A stretch of DNA of 64,000 nucleotides from contig QHUK01000018.1 in the NCBI GenBank assembly GCA_003222085.1, positions 1-64,000 of the forward strand, written 5' to 3'. This DNA comes from Gemmatimonadota bacterium. Its GTDB lineage: Bacteria > Gemmatimonadota > Gemmatimonadetes > Gemmatimonadales > GWC2-71-9. Positions 1 to 8,253 of this stretch are shown here, piece by piece. Both the position numbers and the translations under genes were made by a program. Within the stretch, counting starts at the first letter, position 1. Each line of letters opens with the position of its first letter. A model generated the notes under the pieces. It was given only the letters and a program-made list of their open reading frames with translations. It was not told the origin of the DNA and did not search any database.

Positions 1-1215
1 TCCGTCGTCACGGTGCAGGCCCCGGTGGCGTCGGGGTCGGTGCCCGATCCGACGCTCTTGCCGGTGGCGAGCGGGCAGGCGCCGAACCTGAGCGCCTACC
101 TCGCGCTCAACGTCGCCAACCAGCCGGCGGGCTTCTCCTACAACGACCCGGTGACCCGGGTGAAGGTGTGGAAGGTGACGAGCAGCTCGACCCCGTCGGC
201 CAACAGCGGCGCCGGGCACGACTACTCCGACGGCCCGAACGAAGTCAGCCTCGGCTGGGGCACCAACAACAACACCCACACCATCCTGATCCGCGGCGAT
301 GGGATGGCCTACTACCTCGTGGATTTCACGCGGGGGGCGGGCTTCAGTAACTACCGCCGGCTCACGGTGCAGCCGGCCCGGGACCTGTGCTTTACCTTCT
401 CGAACCTCGCCAGCCAGCCGCGCATCGCGTACATCCTGACGGGGAGCCAGGTGGTGCGGTTCAACACCGCCACCATGCAGACGGAGAACACCGGCAACTT
501 CCCCTTGAACCAGGCGGGGTTCGGCTGGTTGCAGCACGACAAGACCGACGGGTGGTTTGCCGGGTTGACGACCGACCAGACCGTGGTGTTTGCGTGGAAT
601 AGCCAGACCAACGAGCTGCGCACCCACGGGGAGAGCTGGCTGAACGAAGGGCGCCTGGAGCGCGACGGGCGCTACATCGCCCTGACCAACGGCAACAGCA
701 CCTTCCGGCTCTGGGACCTGGCCACCAATACGTTCGGGCCTACCCAGAGCGACCGCATCAACTTCTGGCTCGGGCACAACGCGAATCTGCGGAGCCAGTG
801 GGTGACGACCGATGTGAATGCCAGCGCTCCGTTCGATCTCGACCGCTACGACCCCAGTGGCGGCCAGATCGTGAAGACCCGGTTTCTCACCAACAGTGCG
901 GGGGCGGGCGTGCACCACGCCGGGAACTGGGTGCAATCCGACGCCGAGTTGGGCGGCAATCTCAATCGGCAGTGGTCGTTCATGAGCGGCATCGATGCGA
1001 TGTGGCCGGGGGTGGCCTGGATGCAGGCCATCGGCGTGGTGCGCAGCGACGGCAGCGACGCGCGGCTGCTCCTCCATCACTACGACCTGAATCCGATCTA
1101 TTTTGCCGACCCGTTCGCGCAGCCGAGTCCCGACGGCAAGGTGGTCATCTTCAACTCGAACATGGGCGGGTCGGGCCGCTACGACCTGTTCGTGGCGGAG
1201 GTGCCGCTGCGCTGA
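1..1215 (+). CDS. beta-propeller-like lipoprotein-family protein, 5' end outside the window
   Basis: The open frame runs through base 1 (first codons read S-V-V-T-V-Q-A-P), so the gene starts upstream. The visible part is the ~390-residue domain shared with the two following genes, beginning at the motif SVPDPTLLPVASGQAPN. Repeated Trp/Asp/Gly-rich strands (RLWDLATNTFG; a last blade with SPDGKVVIFNS) look like a beta-propeller of the TolB / oligogalacturonate-lyase style; that fold is inference. The first residues resemble the end of a Big_2 Ig-like domain, as in the third paralogue (TALTVLAP before the same junction), so this copy probably also carries Big_2 domains and a lipoprotein signal upstream. 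It is nearly identical at DNA level to the third paralogue over long stretches. Function unknown; probably exported. Confidence 0.75.
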   Translation, partial: SVVTVQAPVASGSVPDPTLLPVASGQAPNLSAYLALNVANQPAGFSYNDPVTRVKVWKVTSSSTPSANSGAGHDYSDGPNEVSLGWGTNNNTHTILIRGDGMAYYLVDFTRGAGFSNYRRLTVQPARDLCFTFSNLASQPRIAYILTGSQVVRFNTATMQTENTGNFPLNQAGFGWLQHDKTDGWFAGLTTDQTVVFAWNSQTNELRTHGESWLNEGRLERDGRYIALTNGNSTFRLWDLATNTFGPTQSDRINFWLGHNANLRSQWVTTDVNASAPFDLDRYDPSGGQIVKTRFLTNSAGAGVHHAGNWVQSDAELGGNLNRQWSFMSGIDAMWPGVAWMQAIGVVRSDGSDARLLLHHYDLNPIYFADPFAQPSPDGKVVIFNSNMGGSGRYDLFVAEVPLR

Positions 1216-1238
1216 TCCCGCGGTACCAAGTTGCGACG

Positions 1239-1275
1239 GGGGGCCCGGGCAGAGCACCGCTCGGGCCCCCACCTT
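1239..1275 (+). terminator. Rho-independent terminator after the first propeller gene
   Basis: A 9-bp perfect stem (GGGGGCCCG at 1239-1247 with CGGGCCCCC at 1262-1270, 14-nt loop) is followed by ACCTTTTGTTT. It lies 23 bp past the stop codon of the first gene and before the next start. Confidence 0.7.
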
Positions 1276-1392
1276 TTGTTTGACCCGATTCTTCGACCCA
1301 CGATGATGCACCCAAAATTGTGGCGGCAATACCACGGTCCGCAGACCCGGCAGCACTTGAACCAATCATTCCGCCAACAGTATCTGTTGGTG

Positions 1393-2709
1393 ATGGCGAC
1401 CGTCAGTGTGAAACGGTTCCGTGCTTCGACGATCATCCCGTTCGCGCTCGCCGCAGCGACCGGGGGATTGGTCGGCTGCCTTGCCGTCGAGCCTACGGGC
1501 CCGAGCGAGGTTCCGGTCGGGTCCGTGCCGGATCCAACGCTCCTGCCGGTGGCGAGGGGGCAGGCGCCGAACTTGGTCGCCTACCTGGCGCTCAACCTCC
1601 CGAGCCGGCCGGCTGGCTTCTCGTACACGGACCCCGTGACCGGAGTCAGGGTGTGGAAGGTCACGAGCAGCACGGTGCCGACGCCGAACAGCGGCGCCGG
1701 CCATGACTACTCCGACGGCCCGAACGAGGTCAGCCTCGGCTGGGGCCCGAGCAACAACACCCACACGATCCTGATTCGAGGCGATGGAATGGCCTATTAC
1801 CTCGTTGATTTCACGCGGGGCCGGGGCTTCAGCAATTACCGCGCGCTGCCGGCCGCAGCTCGACCGGGCATGGACTTGCGCTTCTCATTTTCCTCGGTGG
1901 CGGGCCAGGAGCGGATCGCCTACGTGATCAACGGCGGCCAGTTGAAGCGGTTCAACACCGCCACGATGCGGGTCGAGAACACTGGGAACTTCCCTCTCTC
2001 GACCGCGCTGGACGGCTGGCTTCAGCAGGACAAGAACGACGAGTGGTTCGTCGGACTGGCGGACGCGCAAACGGCGTTTGCCTGGAACAGTCAGACCAAC
2101 CAGTTGCTCACCCATTCCGAATCGTGGCTGAACGAGCCCCGCCTCGAGCGCGACGGGCGCTACATCGCCCTGACGAACGGCAACAGCACGTTCCGGCTCT
2201 GGGACCTGGCCACCAATACGTTCGGCCCGATCCAGAGCGACCGCGTCAACTTCTGGCTCGGGCACAACGCGAATCTCCGGGGGCAGTGGGTGACGACCGA
2301 TGTGAATGCCAGCGCCCCGTTCGATCTCGACCGCTACTATCCAAGCGGCGGCCAAATCGGGAAGACCCGGTTTCTCAGCAACAGTGCGGGGGCGGGCGTG
2401 CACCACTCCGGGAACTGGGTGCAATCCGACGCCGAGTTGGGTGGCGACCTCGATCGGCAATGGTCGTTCGTGAGCGGGATCGACAACAATGCCTTCACCG
2501 CCACGACGCTCTGGAAGCAGAGCATCGGCCTGGTACGCAGCGACGGCAGCGACGCGCGGCTGCTCCTTCATCACTACTCTATTAACCCCGTCTATTTCGC
2601 CGACCCCTTTGGCAAGCCGAGTCCCGACGGCAGGGTGGTCATCTTCAACTCGAATATGAACGGGTCGGGACGCTATGACCTGTTCGTGGCGGAAATGCCG
2701 CTGCGGTAA
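1393..2709 (+). CDS. beta-propeller-like lipoprotein without Ig domains (second paralogue)
   Basis: The ATG at 1393 gives 438 residues beginning with a lipoprotein signal: basic start (VKRFRAS), hydrophobic stretch (IIPFALAAATGG) and lipobox LVGC, cysteine near residue 29. An in-frame GTG at 1408 would give an equally good but shorter signal. After ~15 linker residues the protein enters directly into the ~390-residue shared domain at SVPDPTLLPVARG, so it has no Big_2 domains, unlike the third copy. The C-terminal half keeps the motifs of its neighbours (RYIALTNGNSTFRLWDL, SGAGHDYSDGPNEVSLGWG). It is the most diverged of the three. A lipid-anchored outer-surface or periplasmic role is likely; the ligand or substrate is unknown. 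Confidence 0.8.
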   Translation: MATVSVKRFRASTIIPFALAAATGGLVGCLAVEPTGPSEVPVGSVPDPTLLPVARGQAPNLVAYLALNLPSRPAGFSYTDPVTGVRVWKVTSSTVPTPNSGAGHDYSDGPNEVSLGWGPSNNTHTILIRGDGMAYYLVDFTRGRGFSNYRALPAAARPGMDLRFSFSSVAGQERIAYVINGGQLKRFNTATMRVENTGNFPLSTALDGWLQQDKNDEWFVGLADAQTAFAWNSQTNQLLTHSESWLNEPRLERDGRYIALTNGNSTFRLWDLATNTFGPIQSDRVNFWLGHNANLRGQWVTTDVNASAPFDLDRYYPSGGQIGKTRFLSNSAGAGVHHSGNWVQSDAELGGDLDRQWSFVSGIDNNAFTATTLWKQSIGLVRSDGSDARLLLHHYSINPVYFADPFGKPSPDGRVVIFNSNMNGSGRYDLFVAEMPLR

Positions 2710-2733
2710 GCGGGACAGTATCGGTTCGAAACG

Positions 2734-2765
2734 GGGGCCCGGTGACGGGACGACACCTGGGCCCC
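2734..2765 (+). terminator. GC-rich hairpin after the second propeller gene
   Basis: GGGGCCCGGTG (2734-2744) pairs with CACCTGGGCCCC (2754-2765) with one bulged base. It sits 24 bp after the stop, in the same place as the hairpin after the first paralogue, but no U-run follows, so termination here is less certain. Confidence 0.4.
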
Positions 2766-2882
2766 TCGGGCGTGACCCACCTCACTAGGCAGAAATCGTC
2801 GCAGGTGCTACTCTAGGAACTTCGAGTTGACCCAGCCGTAGCAACGTCGACCTGATGTGACATCTGCTGCCTATCCCGGGGG

Positions 2883-4994
2883 GTGCGTGTGCGGTGCTGT
2901 CCCGGCGCGAAATATTTTCCTGCCTCCTGGATTCGGGCGATCGCCATCGCGGCGGGGGCAGGAATTTCCATCGGCTGTCTGGCCAACGATGCTACGGAGC
3001 CAAACGGGGGGGGTGCGGTCGGGCCGCGCCCGGTGGCTTCGGTGTCGGTCACGCCGGCGACCGCCAGCCTCCCAGTCGGGGCGACGCTGCAGCTCGCGGC
3101 CGTGCCGGAGGACTCGGCTGGCGGTGCGCTGACCGGGCGGCCCGTGACCTGGGCGAGCAGCGACATCGACGTCGCGTCCGTCAGCACGAGCGGTCGGGTG
3201 ACGGCGGGGGCAGCGGGATCGGCGACTGTCACGGCGACGAGTGAAGGGAAGGCCGGCAGCGCAACGGTCACGGTGACGCTCGTCCCCGTCGCGGCCGTCG
3301 TTGTGAGTCCCGCGACGGCGGCCCTCCCGGTCGGCGGCACGGTGCAGCTGACCGTCACCCTCAGTGACGCCAATGACAATACGCTGACGGGACGGCCGGT
3401 GGCATGGTCCACGAGTGCGCCGACGGTCGCCACGGTGTCGCGGAGCGGTCTCGTTACGGGCAAGGCCGCGGGATCGGCGACGATCACGGCGACGAGTGAA
3501 GGAAAGACGGGCAGTGCGGCGGTGACCGTGACGCTCGTCCCGGTCGCGTCCGTCGTCGTGAGTCCCGCGACGTTGACGCTCCCGGTCGGCAGCGCGGCGC
3601 AGCTGATCGTCACGCTCAAGGACGCCAGCGGCCGCACGCTGACGGGACGGCCGGTGGCGTGGACCTCGAGTGCGCCCACGGTCGCCACGGTGTCGCCGAG
3701 CGGTCTTGTCACGGCCAATGCCGTGGGCGCGGCGACGCTCACGGCCACGAGCGAAGGCCGGAGCGGCACGTCCGCGCTCACGGTGCTGGCGCCGTCGTCA
3801 TCGGGGTCGGTGCCCGATCCGACGCTGCTGCCGGTGGCGAGCGGGCAGGCGCCGAATTTGGTCGCCTACCTCGCGCTCGACGTCCCCAGCCAGCCGGCCG
3901 GGTTCTCCTACAACGACCCGACGACGGGGGTCAGGGTGTGGAAGGTCACGAGCAGCTCGATCCCATCGGCGAACAGCGGCGCCGGGCACGACTACTCCGA
4001 CGGCCCGAACGAAGTCAGCCTCGGCTGGGGCGCCGGCAACAACACCCACACCATCCTGATCCGGGGCGATGGGATGGCCTACTATTTCGTGGACTTCACG
4101 CGCGGCGCGGGCTTCAGCAACTACCGCCGCCTCCCGGTGCAGCCGAAGCAGGATCTGTGCGTGTCGTTCTCGAATCTCCCCAGCCAGCCGCGCGTCGCGT
4201 ACATCCTGACGGGGAGCCAGGTGGTGCGGTTCAACACCGCCACGATGCAAGTCGAGAACGCCGGCAACTTCCCCATCGACCTGAGCGCGGTCGGCGCGTT
4301 CGGCTGGTTGCAGCACGACAAGACCGACGGGTGGTTTGCGGGGTTGACGGCCGACCAGACCGTGGCGTTTGCGTGGAATAGCCAGACCAACGAGCTGCGC
4401 ACTCACGGGGAGAGCTGGCTGAACGAAGGGCGCCTGGAGCGCGACGGGCGCTACATCGCCCTGACGAACGGCAACAGCACCTTCCGGCTCTGGGACCTGG
4501 CCACCAATACGTTCGGCCCCACCCAGAGCGACCGCATCAACTTCTGGCTCGGGCACAACGCGAATCTCCGGAGCCAGTGGGTGACGACCGATGTGAATGC
4601 CGACGCCCCGTTCGATCTCGACCGCTACGACCCCAGTGGCGGCCAAATCGTGAAGACCCAGTTTCTCAGCAACAGTGCGGGGGCGGGCGTGCACCACTCC
4701 GGCAACTGGGTGCAATCAGACGCCGAGTTGGGCGGCGACCTCAATCGGCAGTGGTCGTTCATGAGCGGCATCGATGCGATGTGGCCGGGGGTGGCCTGGA
4801 TGCAGGCCATCGGCGTGGTGCGCAGCGACGGCAGCGACGCGCGGCTGCTCCTTCATCACTACTCTATTAACCCCGTTTATTTCGCCGACCCGTTCGCGCA
4901 GGCGAGTCCCGACGGCAGGGTGGTCATCTTCAATTCGGATATGAACGGCTCGGGACGCTACGACTTGTTCGTCGTCGAGATGCCCCTCCGCTGA
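2883..4994 (+). CDS. Big_2 (Ig-like) x3 plus beta-propeller-like lipoprotein (third paralogue)
   Basis: The GTG at 2883 gives 703 residues (a GTG at 2889 is an alternative). The N-terminus has a hydrophobic stretch (AIAIAAGAG) and lipobox ISIGC, cysteine near residue 32. Residues ~50-130, 131-213 and 215-300 are three Big_2 domains, each starting with a V-x-V-(S/T)-P-A-T strand, containing a P-V-(A/T)-W-(S/A/T)-(S/T) strand and ending in G-x-A-T-(I/V/L)-T-A-T-S-E-G. Big_2 domains are known Ig-like modules of bacterial surface proteins. The remaining ~400 residues repeat the domain of the two upstream genes, starting at SVPDPTLLPVASG. The Ig array would hold the propeller away from the membrane. 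Function unknown; its position beside a polysaccharide locus makes glycan binding or cleavage a reasonable but untested guess. Confidence 0.82.
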   Translation: MRVRCCPGAKYFPASWIRAIAIAAGAGISIGCLANDATEPNGGGAVGPRPVASVSVTPATASLPVGATLQLAAVPEDSAGGALTGRPVTWASSDIDVASVSTSGRVTAGAAGSATVTATSEGKAGSATVTVTLVPVAAVVVSPATAALPVGGTVQLTVTLSDANDNTLTGRPVAWSTSAPTVATVSRSGLVTGKAAGSATITATSEGKTGSAAVTVTLVPVASVVVSPATLTLPVGSAAQLIVTLKDASGRTLTGRPVAWTSSAPTVATVSPSGLVTANAVGAATLTATSEGRSGTSALTVLAPSSSGSVPDPTLLPVASGQAPNLVAYLALDVPSQPAGFSYNDPTTGVRVWKVTSSSIPSANSGAGHDYSDGPNEVSLGWGAGNNTHTILIRGDGMAYYFVDFTRGAGFSNYRRLPVQPKQDLCVSFSNLPSQPRVAYILTGSQVVRFNTATMQVENAGNFPIDLSAVGAFGWLQHDKTDGWFAGLTADQTVAFAWNSQTNELRTHGESWLNEGRLERDGRYIALTNGNSTFRLWDLATNTFGPTQSDRINFWLGHNANLRSQWVTTDVNADAPFDLDRYDPSGGQIVKTQFLSNSAGAGVHHSGNWVQSDAELGGDLNRQWSFMSGIDAMWPGVAWMQAIGVVRSDGSDARLLLHHYSINPVYFADPFAQASPDGRVVIFNSDMNGSGRYDLFVVEMPLR

Positions 4995-5208
4995 CAGGGT
5001 CGTAGGCTCCTGGCCCGACTCTTGCTCCAGATTGGCAGGTTGATGCCCACCGCCCCGGTTGGTGTAGCCGCTCCGGTAGGGTGGGTTGGCTCTCAGGTGG
5101 GAGTCTCGCGATGCTCCATCCCGCTGCCACATCGTCTCGTATCTGCGCCGTCGCTGGAGTGGCCCACGTAGCGGGAGCGTGGGTGTCGACCCTGGGGTAG
5201 TGTGCCCT

Positions 5209-6351
5209 GTGATTCGACTCGCGTTTTGTATCGACAACTTCCAGATCGGCGGCACAGAGCTCAACGCAGTCCGGTGGGCCGAGCATCTCAGTCACGAGCG
5301 GTTTCACCTTACCGTCGTCCACTTTCAGGCGGATGGCCCGTTGCGGGCCCGCTTCGAGCGGGCTGCGACCCAACTGGTGCGCGTGCCGTTGCGGAACATG
5401 TACGGGCCGGGCGCGATCCGTCAGGGGATCCGGCTCGCCAGATTCCTGGCCCGGGCGCGCCTCGACGTCTTCCACGCCCACGACCTCTACAGCAATATCT
5501 TCGGAGTACCGTGGGCGCGTCTCGCTGGCGTTCCTCTCGTGGTGGCGAGCCGCCGCTGGTGGAACCCGAGTCCGAGCACCGGCCGGGCGCATGCGATCGC
5601 GAATCGCTGGGCCTGCCGCGCCGCCCACCGCGTGCTCGCAAACAGCCCCAGCGTTGCGGCGCTGCTGACGGCAAGGGAGGGAATCCCTCGCCGTAAGGTC
5701 GTGTGTATGCCCAACAGCCTCGCGGAGGATGCGTTCGTCCCGGTGCCGTCCGCGGAGCGAGCCGCCTGGCGCGCCCGCTTGGGCATCCCCACCGACGCGC
5801 TGGTGATCGGCATCGTCGCTCGCCTGGATCGCGACAAGGATCATCCGACTCTCCTCAAGGCGTTCGCGCGCCTCGCGGCGACGGTTCCTCGAGCCTACCT
5901 GGTGTGCGTTGGTGACGGACCGCAACGCGCCGAGCTGACCGGCCTGGCACGGGCGTTGCAACTGGACGGACGCGTTCAGTTCCCGGGCACTCTCACGCCG
6001 ACGTTCAACCTCCACCACCTGTTCGACGTCTCGGTGCTGTGCTCGGTCACCGAGGCCTTTCCCAACTCCGTCCTCGAGGGGATGGCGGCCGCACGGCCCG
6101 TCATCGCGACCCGGGTCGGGGGCGTTCCCGATGCGGTGCGTGACGGCGAAACCGGCGTCCTCATTCCGGCCGGCGATGCCGAAGCCCTCGCAGCGGCCCT
6201 GTGTGCGATTGTCGGATCGCCCGAGCGCGCCCGGAGCCTCGGCGCCGCGGCCCAGGCGCACGCCCGCGCCGAGTACCACGAGACCCGTGTCATCGAGCGC
6301 CTGAGCGCCTGGTATGAATCGCTCGTGCGCGGCACCGGGGCGGAGCGGTAG
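5209..6351 (+). CDS. glycosyltransferase family 4
   Basis: I place the start at GTG 5209 (VIRLAFCIDNFQIGG), because the sequence upstream in frame is not family-like. The 380-residue protein has the GT-B layout: an N-terminal Rossmann half with the glycine loop GGTELNAVRW that binds the acceptor side, and a C-terminal half starting at VIGIVARLDRDKDH. The E-x7-E catalytic/nucleotide-sugar signature is present (EAFPNSVLE), followed by ARPVIATRVGGVPD. GT4 enzymes transfer a sugar from an activated donor with retention of configuration; donor and acceptor cannot be read from sequence. It is the first gene of a plus-strand run with the amidotransferase (4-bp gap) and polymerase that follow, and is probably cytoplasmic or membrane-associated. 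Confidence 0.9.
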   Translation: MIRLAFCIDNFQIGGTELNAVRWAEHLSHERFHLTVVHFQADGPLRARFERAATQLVRVPLRNMYGPGAIRQGIRLARFLARARLDVFHAHDLYSNIFGVPWARLAGVPLVVASRRWWNPSPSTGRAHAIANRWACRAAHRVLANSPSVAALLTAREGIPRRKVVCMPNSLAEDAFVPVPSAERAAWRARLGIPTDALVIGIVARLDRDKDHPTLLKAFARLAATVPRAYLVCVGDGPQRAELTGLARALQLDGRVQFPGTLTPTFNLHHLFDVSVLCSVTEAFPNSVLEGMAAARPVIATRVGGVPDAVRDGETGVLIPAGDAEALAAALCAIVGSPERARSLGAAAQAHARAEYHETRVIERLSAWYESLVRGTGAER

Positions 6352-6355
6352 CGCG

Positions 6356-8242
6356 ATGTGCGGCATCGCCGGCTTCGCGGGATGGCAGCTCGGGAACGAG
6401 GAGGCCCGCCGCACCGTGCGCACGATGTGCGACGCGATCGTCCACCGCGGCCCGGACGACTGCGGCTACTTCGTCGCCCCCGAGGTGGCGCTCGGCATGC
6501 GCCGGCTGTCGATCATCGACGTCGCCGGCGGGCAGCAGCCGATCGCCAACGAGGATGGCTCCATTCAAGTCGTCTTCAATGGGGAGATCTACAATCACCA
6601 TGACTTGCGGCGCGACTTGATCGCCCGCGGGCATCGCTTTCGGACGCGGAGTGATACCGAGACCATCGTCCATCTCTACGAGGAGATGGGCGCAGACTGC
6701 GTCACCAGATTGCGCGGGATGTTCGCGATCGCTCTGTGGGACGCCCGTACCAACCGACTGGTCCTCGCCCGGGACCGCCTCGGCATCAAACCCTTGAGCT
6801 ATTGGCTGACGGGCGACGGGATCGCGTTCTGCTCGGAGCTCCGCTCGCTCGTCGCGCTGTCGCGCTTCCCGCGCCGGCTGGACGAGCGCGGCATCGCGGC
6901 ATTCCTCAGCCTGGGATACGTGCCCGATCCACTGGCGGCGTTTGCCGGGGTCGCGAAGCTCTCCCCCGGACACCTGCTCATCTGGTCTGCGGCCCGCGGG
7001 GCCGAAACACGGCGCTATTGGACGCCAGTCGTGCCCGAGACCGGCGTGGTCGATGAAGCCGTGACGGTGGAGCGCCTGCGCGAGCTGCTCGCCGACGCCG
7101 TGGGGAGCCACCTCGAGTCCGAGGTGCCGCTCGGCGCATTTCTCTCCGGAGGCCTCGACTCCTCCACGGTGGTCGCCCTGATGGCCCGGGGCGCCTCGAT
7201 CCAGCCGCGCACGTTTTCCATCGGCTTCGACGACGTGAGGTTCAATGAGGCACCGCATGCCCGCCGCGTCGCCGAGGCGATCGGCACGCACCACACCGAT
7301 CGCGTCGTCCGACCCGACGCGGACCGGTGGATCGAGGGCATCGTGGGCATTTTCGACGAGCCGTTCGCGGATTCCTCGGCGCTCCCCACGTACGTCGTAT
7401 CGTGGCTCGCGCGCCGGCACGTGACGGTCAGTCTGTCCGGCGACGGTGGCGACGAGCTGTTCGGCGGTTACACCCGGTACCTCGACATGCTGCGGCGTCC
7501 CGACCTGCCCGCGTGGGGGCGTCCGCTGTTCCGCATCGTGGGCCGTGCCCTCCCACACCTCGCGCCGGGCCGGGGTCGCCTGCTCGATCGCGCGCGACCC
7601 CGCGAGCTCGCGTATGCCGGCACCGTGGCCCTCCCGCTGGCCGCCGTCGATGGCGGGATGGCCGCCGCCCGCCTCGTGCCTCGGGACGGAGAGTTCGGGC
7701 ACCTCCTCACGGAGGCGTTCGTCGCCGCCGGCACCCGCGACTTCGTGTCCCAAATGATGCTGGTGGACGTCGCCACGTACCTCCCGGGCGACATCCTGAC
7801 CAAGGTGGACCGGGCGAGCATGGCGGTGTCCCTGGAGGCGCGTGTCCCGCTGCTCGACCATGCCCTCGTCGAGTTCGCGCTCGGCCTGCCTGCGGCCTTG
7901 AAGATCCGCGACGGGGCGGGGAAACACGTCTTCCGCCGCGCGATCCGCGGGCTGGTGCCGTCCGAGGTTCTGGAGCACCCGAAGCTGGGGTTTGCGGTGC
8001 CGCTCGGTCCGTGGTTCCGCGGGCCGCTGCGCCACCGGATCGACCAGCTCGCGACGGCCGACGGCGGGCTGTACGATTTCCTGGACCGGACGGCTGTGCG
8101 TCGCCTGGCGCGCGAGCATCTGTTGCGACGCCGCGACCACAGCGCCGCGCTGTGGCGCGCGCTCGTCCTCCAGCTCTGGCTGGCTCACTTGGACGCGGGT
8201 CGCCTCGCGCAACCCGTCCCGAAGTCTTTGATCGAGTTCTGA
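6356..8242 (+). CDS. asnB: asparagine synthetase (glutamine-hydrolysing)-like amidotransferase, copy 1
   Basis: The ATG at 6356 is required because Cys2 is the class II glutaminase nucleophile (MCGIAGFAG). The 628 residues comprise a glutaminase domain (to ~210) with RLSIID, NGEIYNH and SDTE, and a synthetase domain with the PP-loop LSGGLDSS near residue 262 and SGDGGDELFGGY. All glutamine-binding residues expected for AsnB are present. In polysaccharide loci AsnB-like enzymes amidate the carboxyl of uronic acids using glutamine and ATP (shown for some O-antigen systems); that is more likely here than free asparagine synthesis, since three more paralogues lie in the same locus. It starts 4 bp after the GT4 gene and is followed within 11 bp by the polymerase gene. 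Confidence 0.9.
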   Translation: MCGIAGFAGWQLGNEEARRTVRTMCDAIVHRGPDDCGYFVAPEVALGMRRLSIIDVAGGQQPIANEDGSIQVVFNGEIYNHHDLRRDLIARGHRFRTRSDTETIVHLYEEMGADCVTRLRGMFAIALWDARTNRLVLARDRLGIKPLSYWLTGDGIAFCSELRSLVALSRFPRRLDERGIAAFLSLGYVPDPLAAFAGVAKLSPGHLLIWSAARGAETRRYWTPVVPETGVVDEAVTVERLRELLADAVGSHLESEVPLGAFLSGGLDSSTVVALMARGASIQPRTFSIGFDDVRFNEAPHARRVAEAIGTHHTDRVVRPDADRWIEGIVGIFDEPFADSSALPTYVVSWLARRHVTVSLSGDGGDELFGGYTRYLDMLRRPDLPAWGRPLFRIVGRALPHLAPGRGRLLDRARPRELAYAGTVALPLAAVDGGMAAARLVPRDGEFGHLLTEAFVAAGTRDFVSQMMLVDVATYLPGDILTKVDRASMAVSLEARVPLLDHALVEFALGLPAALKIRDGAGKHVFRRAIRGLVPSEVLEHPKLGFAVPLGPWFRGPLRHRIDQLATADGGLYDFLDRTAVRRLAREHLLRRRDHSAALWRALVLQLWLAHLDAGRLAQPVPKSLIEF

Positions 8243-8253
8243 GGTCACGGCGC

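Noticed and set aside
2813-3781. Minus-strand open frame of 322 codons with repeated Val/Thr/Ala-rich segments
   Set aside because: It is the antisense of the Big_2 repeats; the repetition comes from the coding strand.
3040-3790. Big_2 DNA repeats as a mobile or satellite repeat
   Set aside because: Repetition is explained by three homologous protein domains in one frame.
7327-8253. N-terminal extension of the Wzy-like frame into the amidotransferase gene
   Set aside because: The extension is Arg/Pro-rich overlap sequence; the membrane protein starts at ATG 8254 with a ribosome-binding site.
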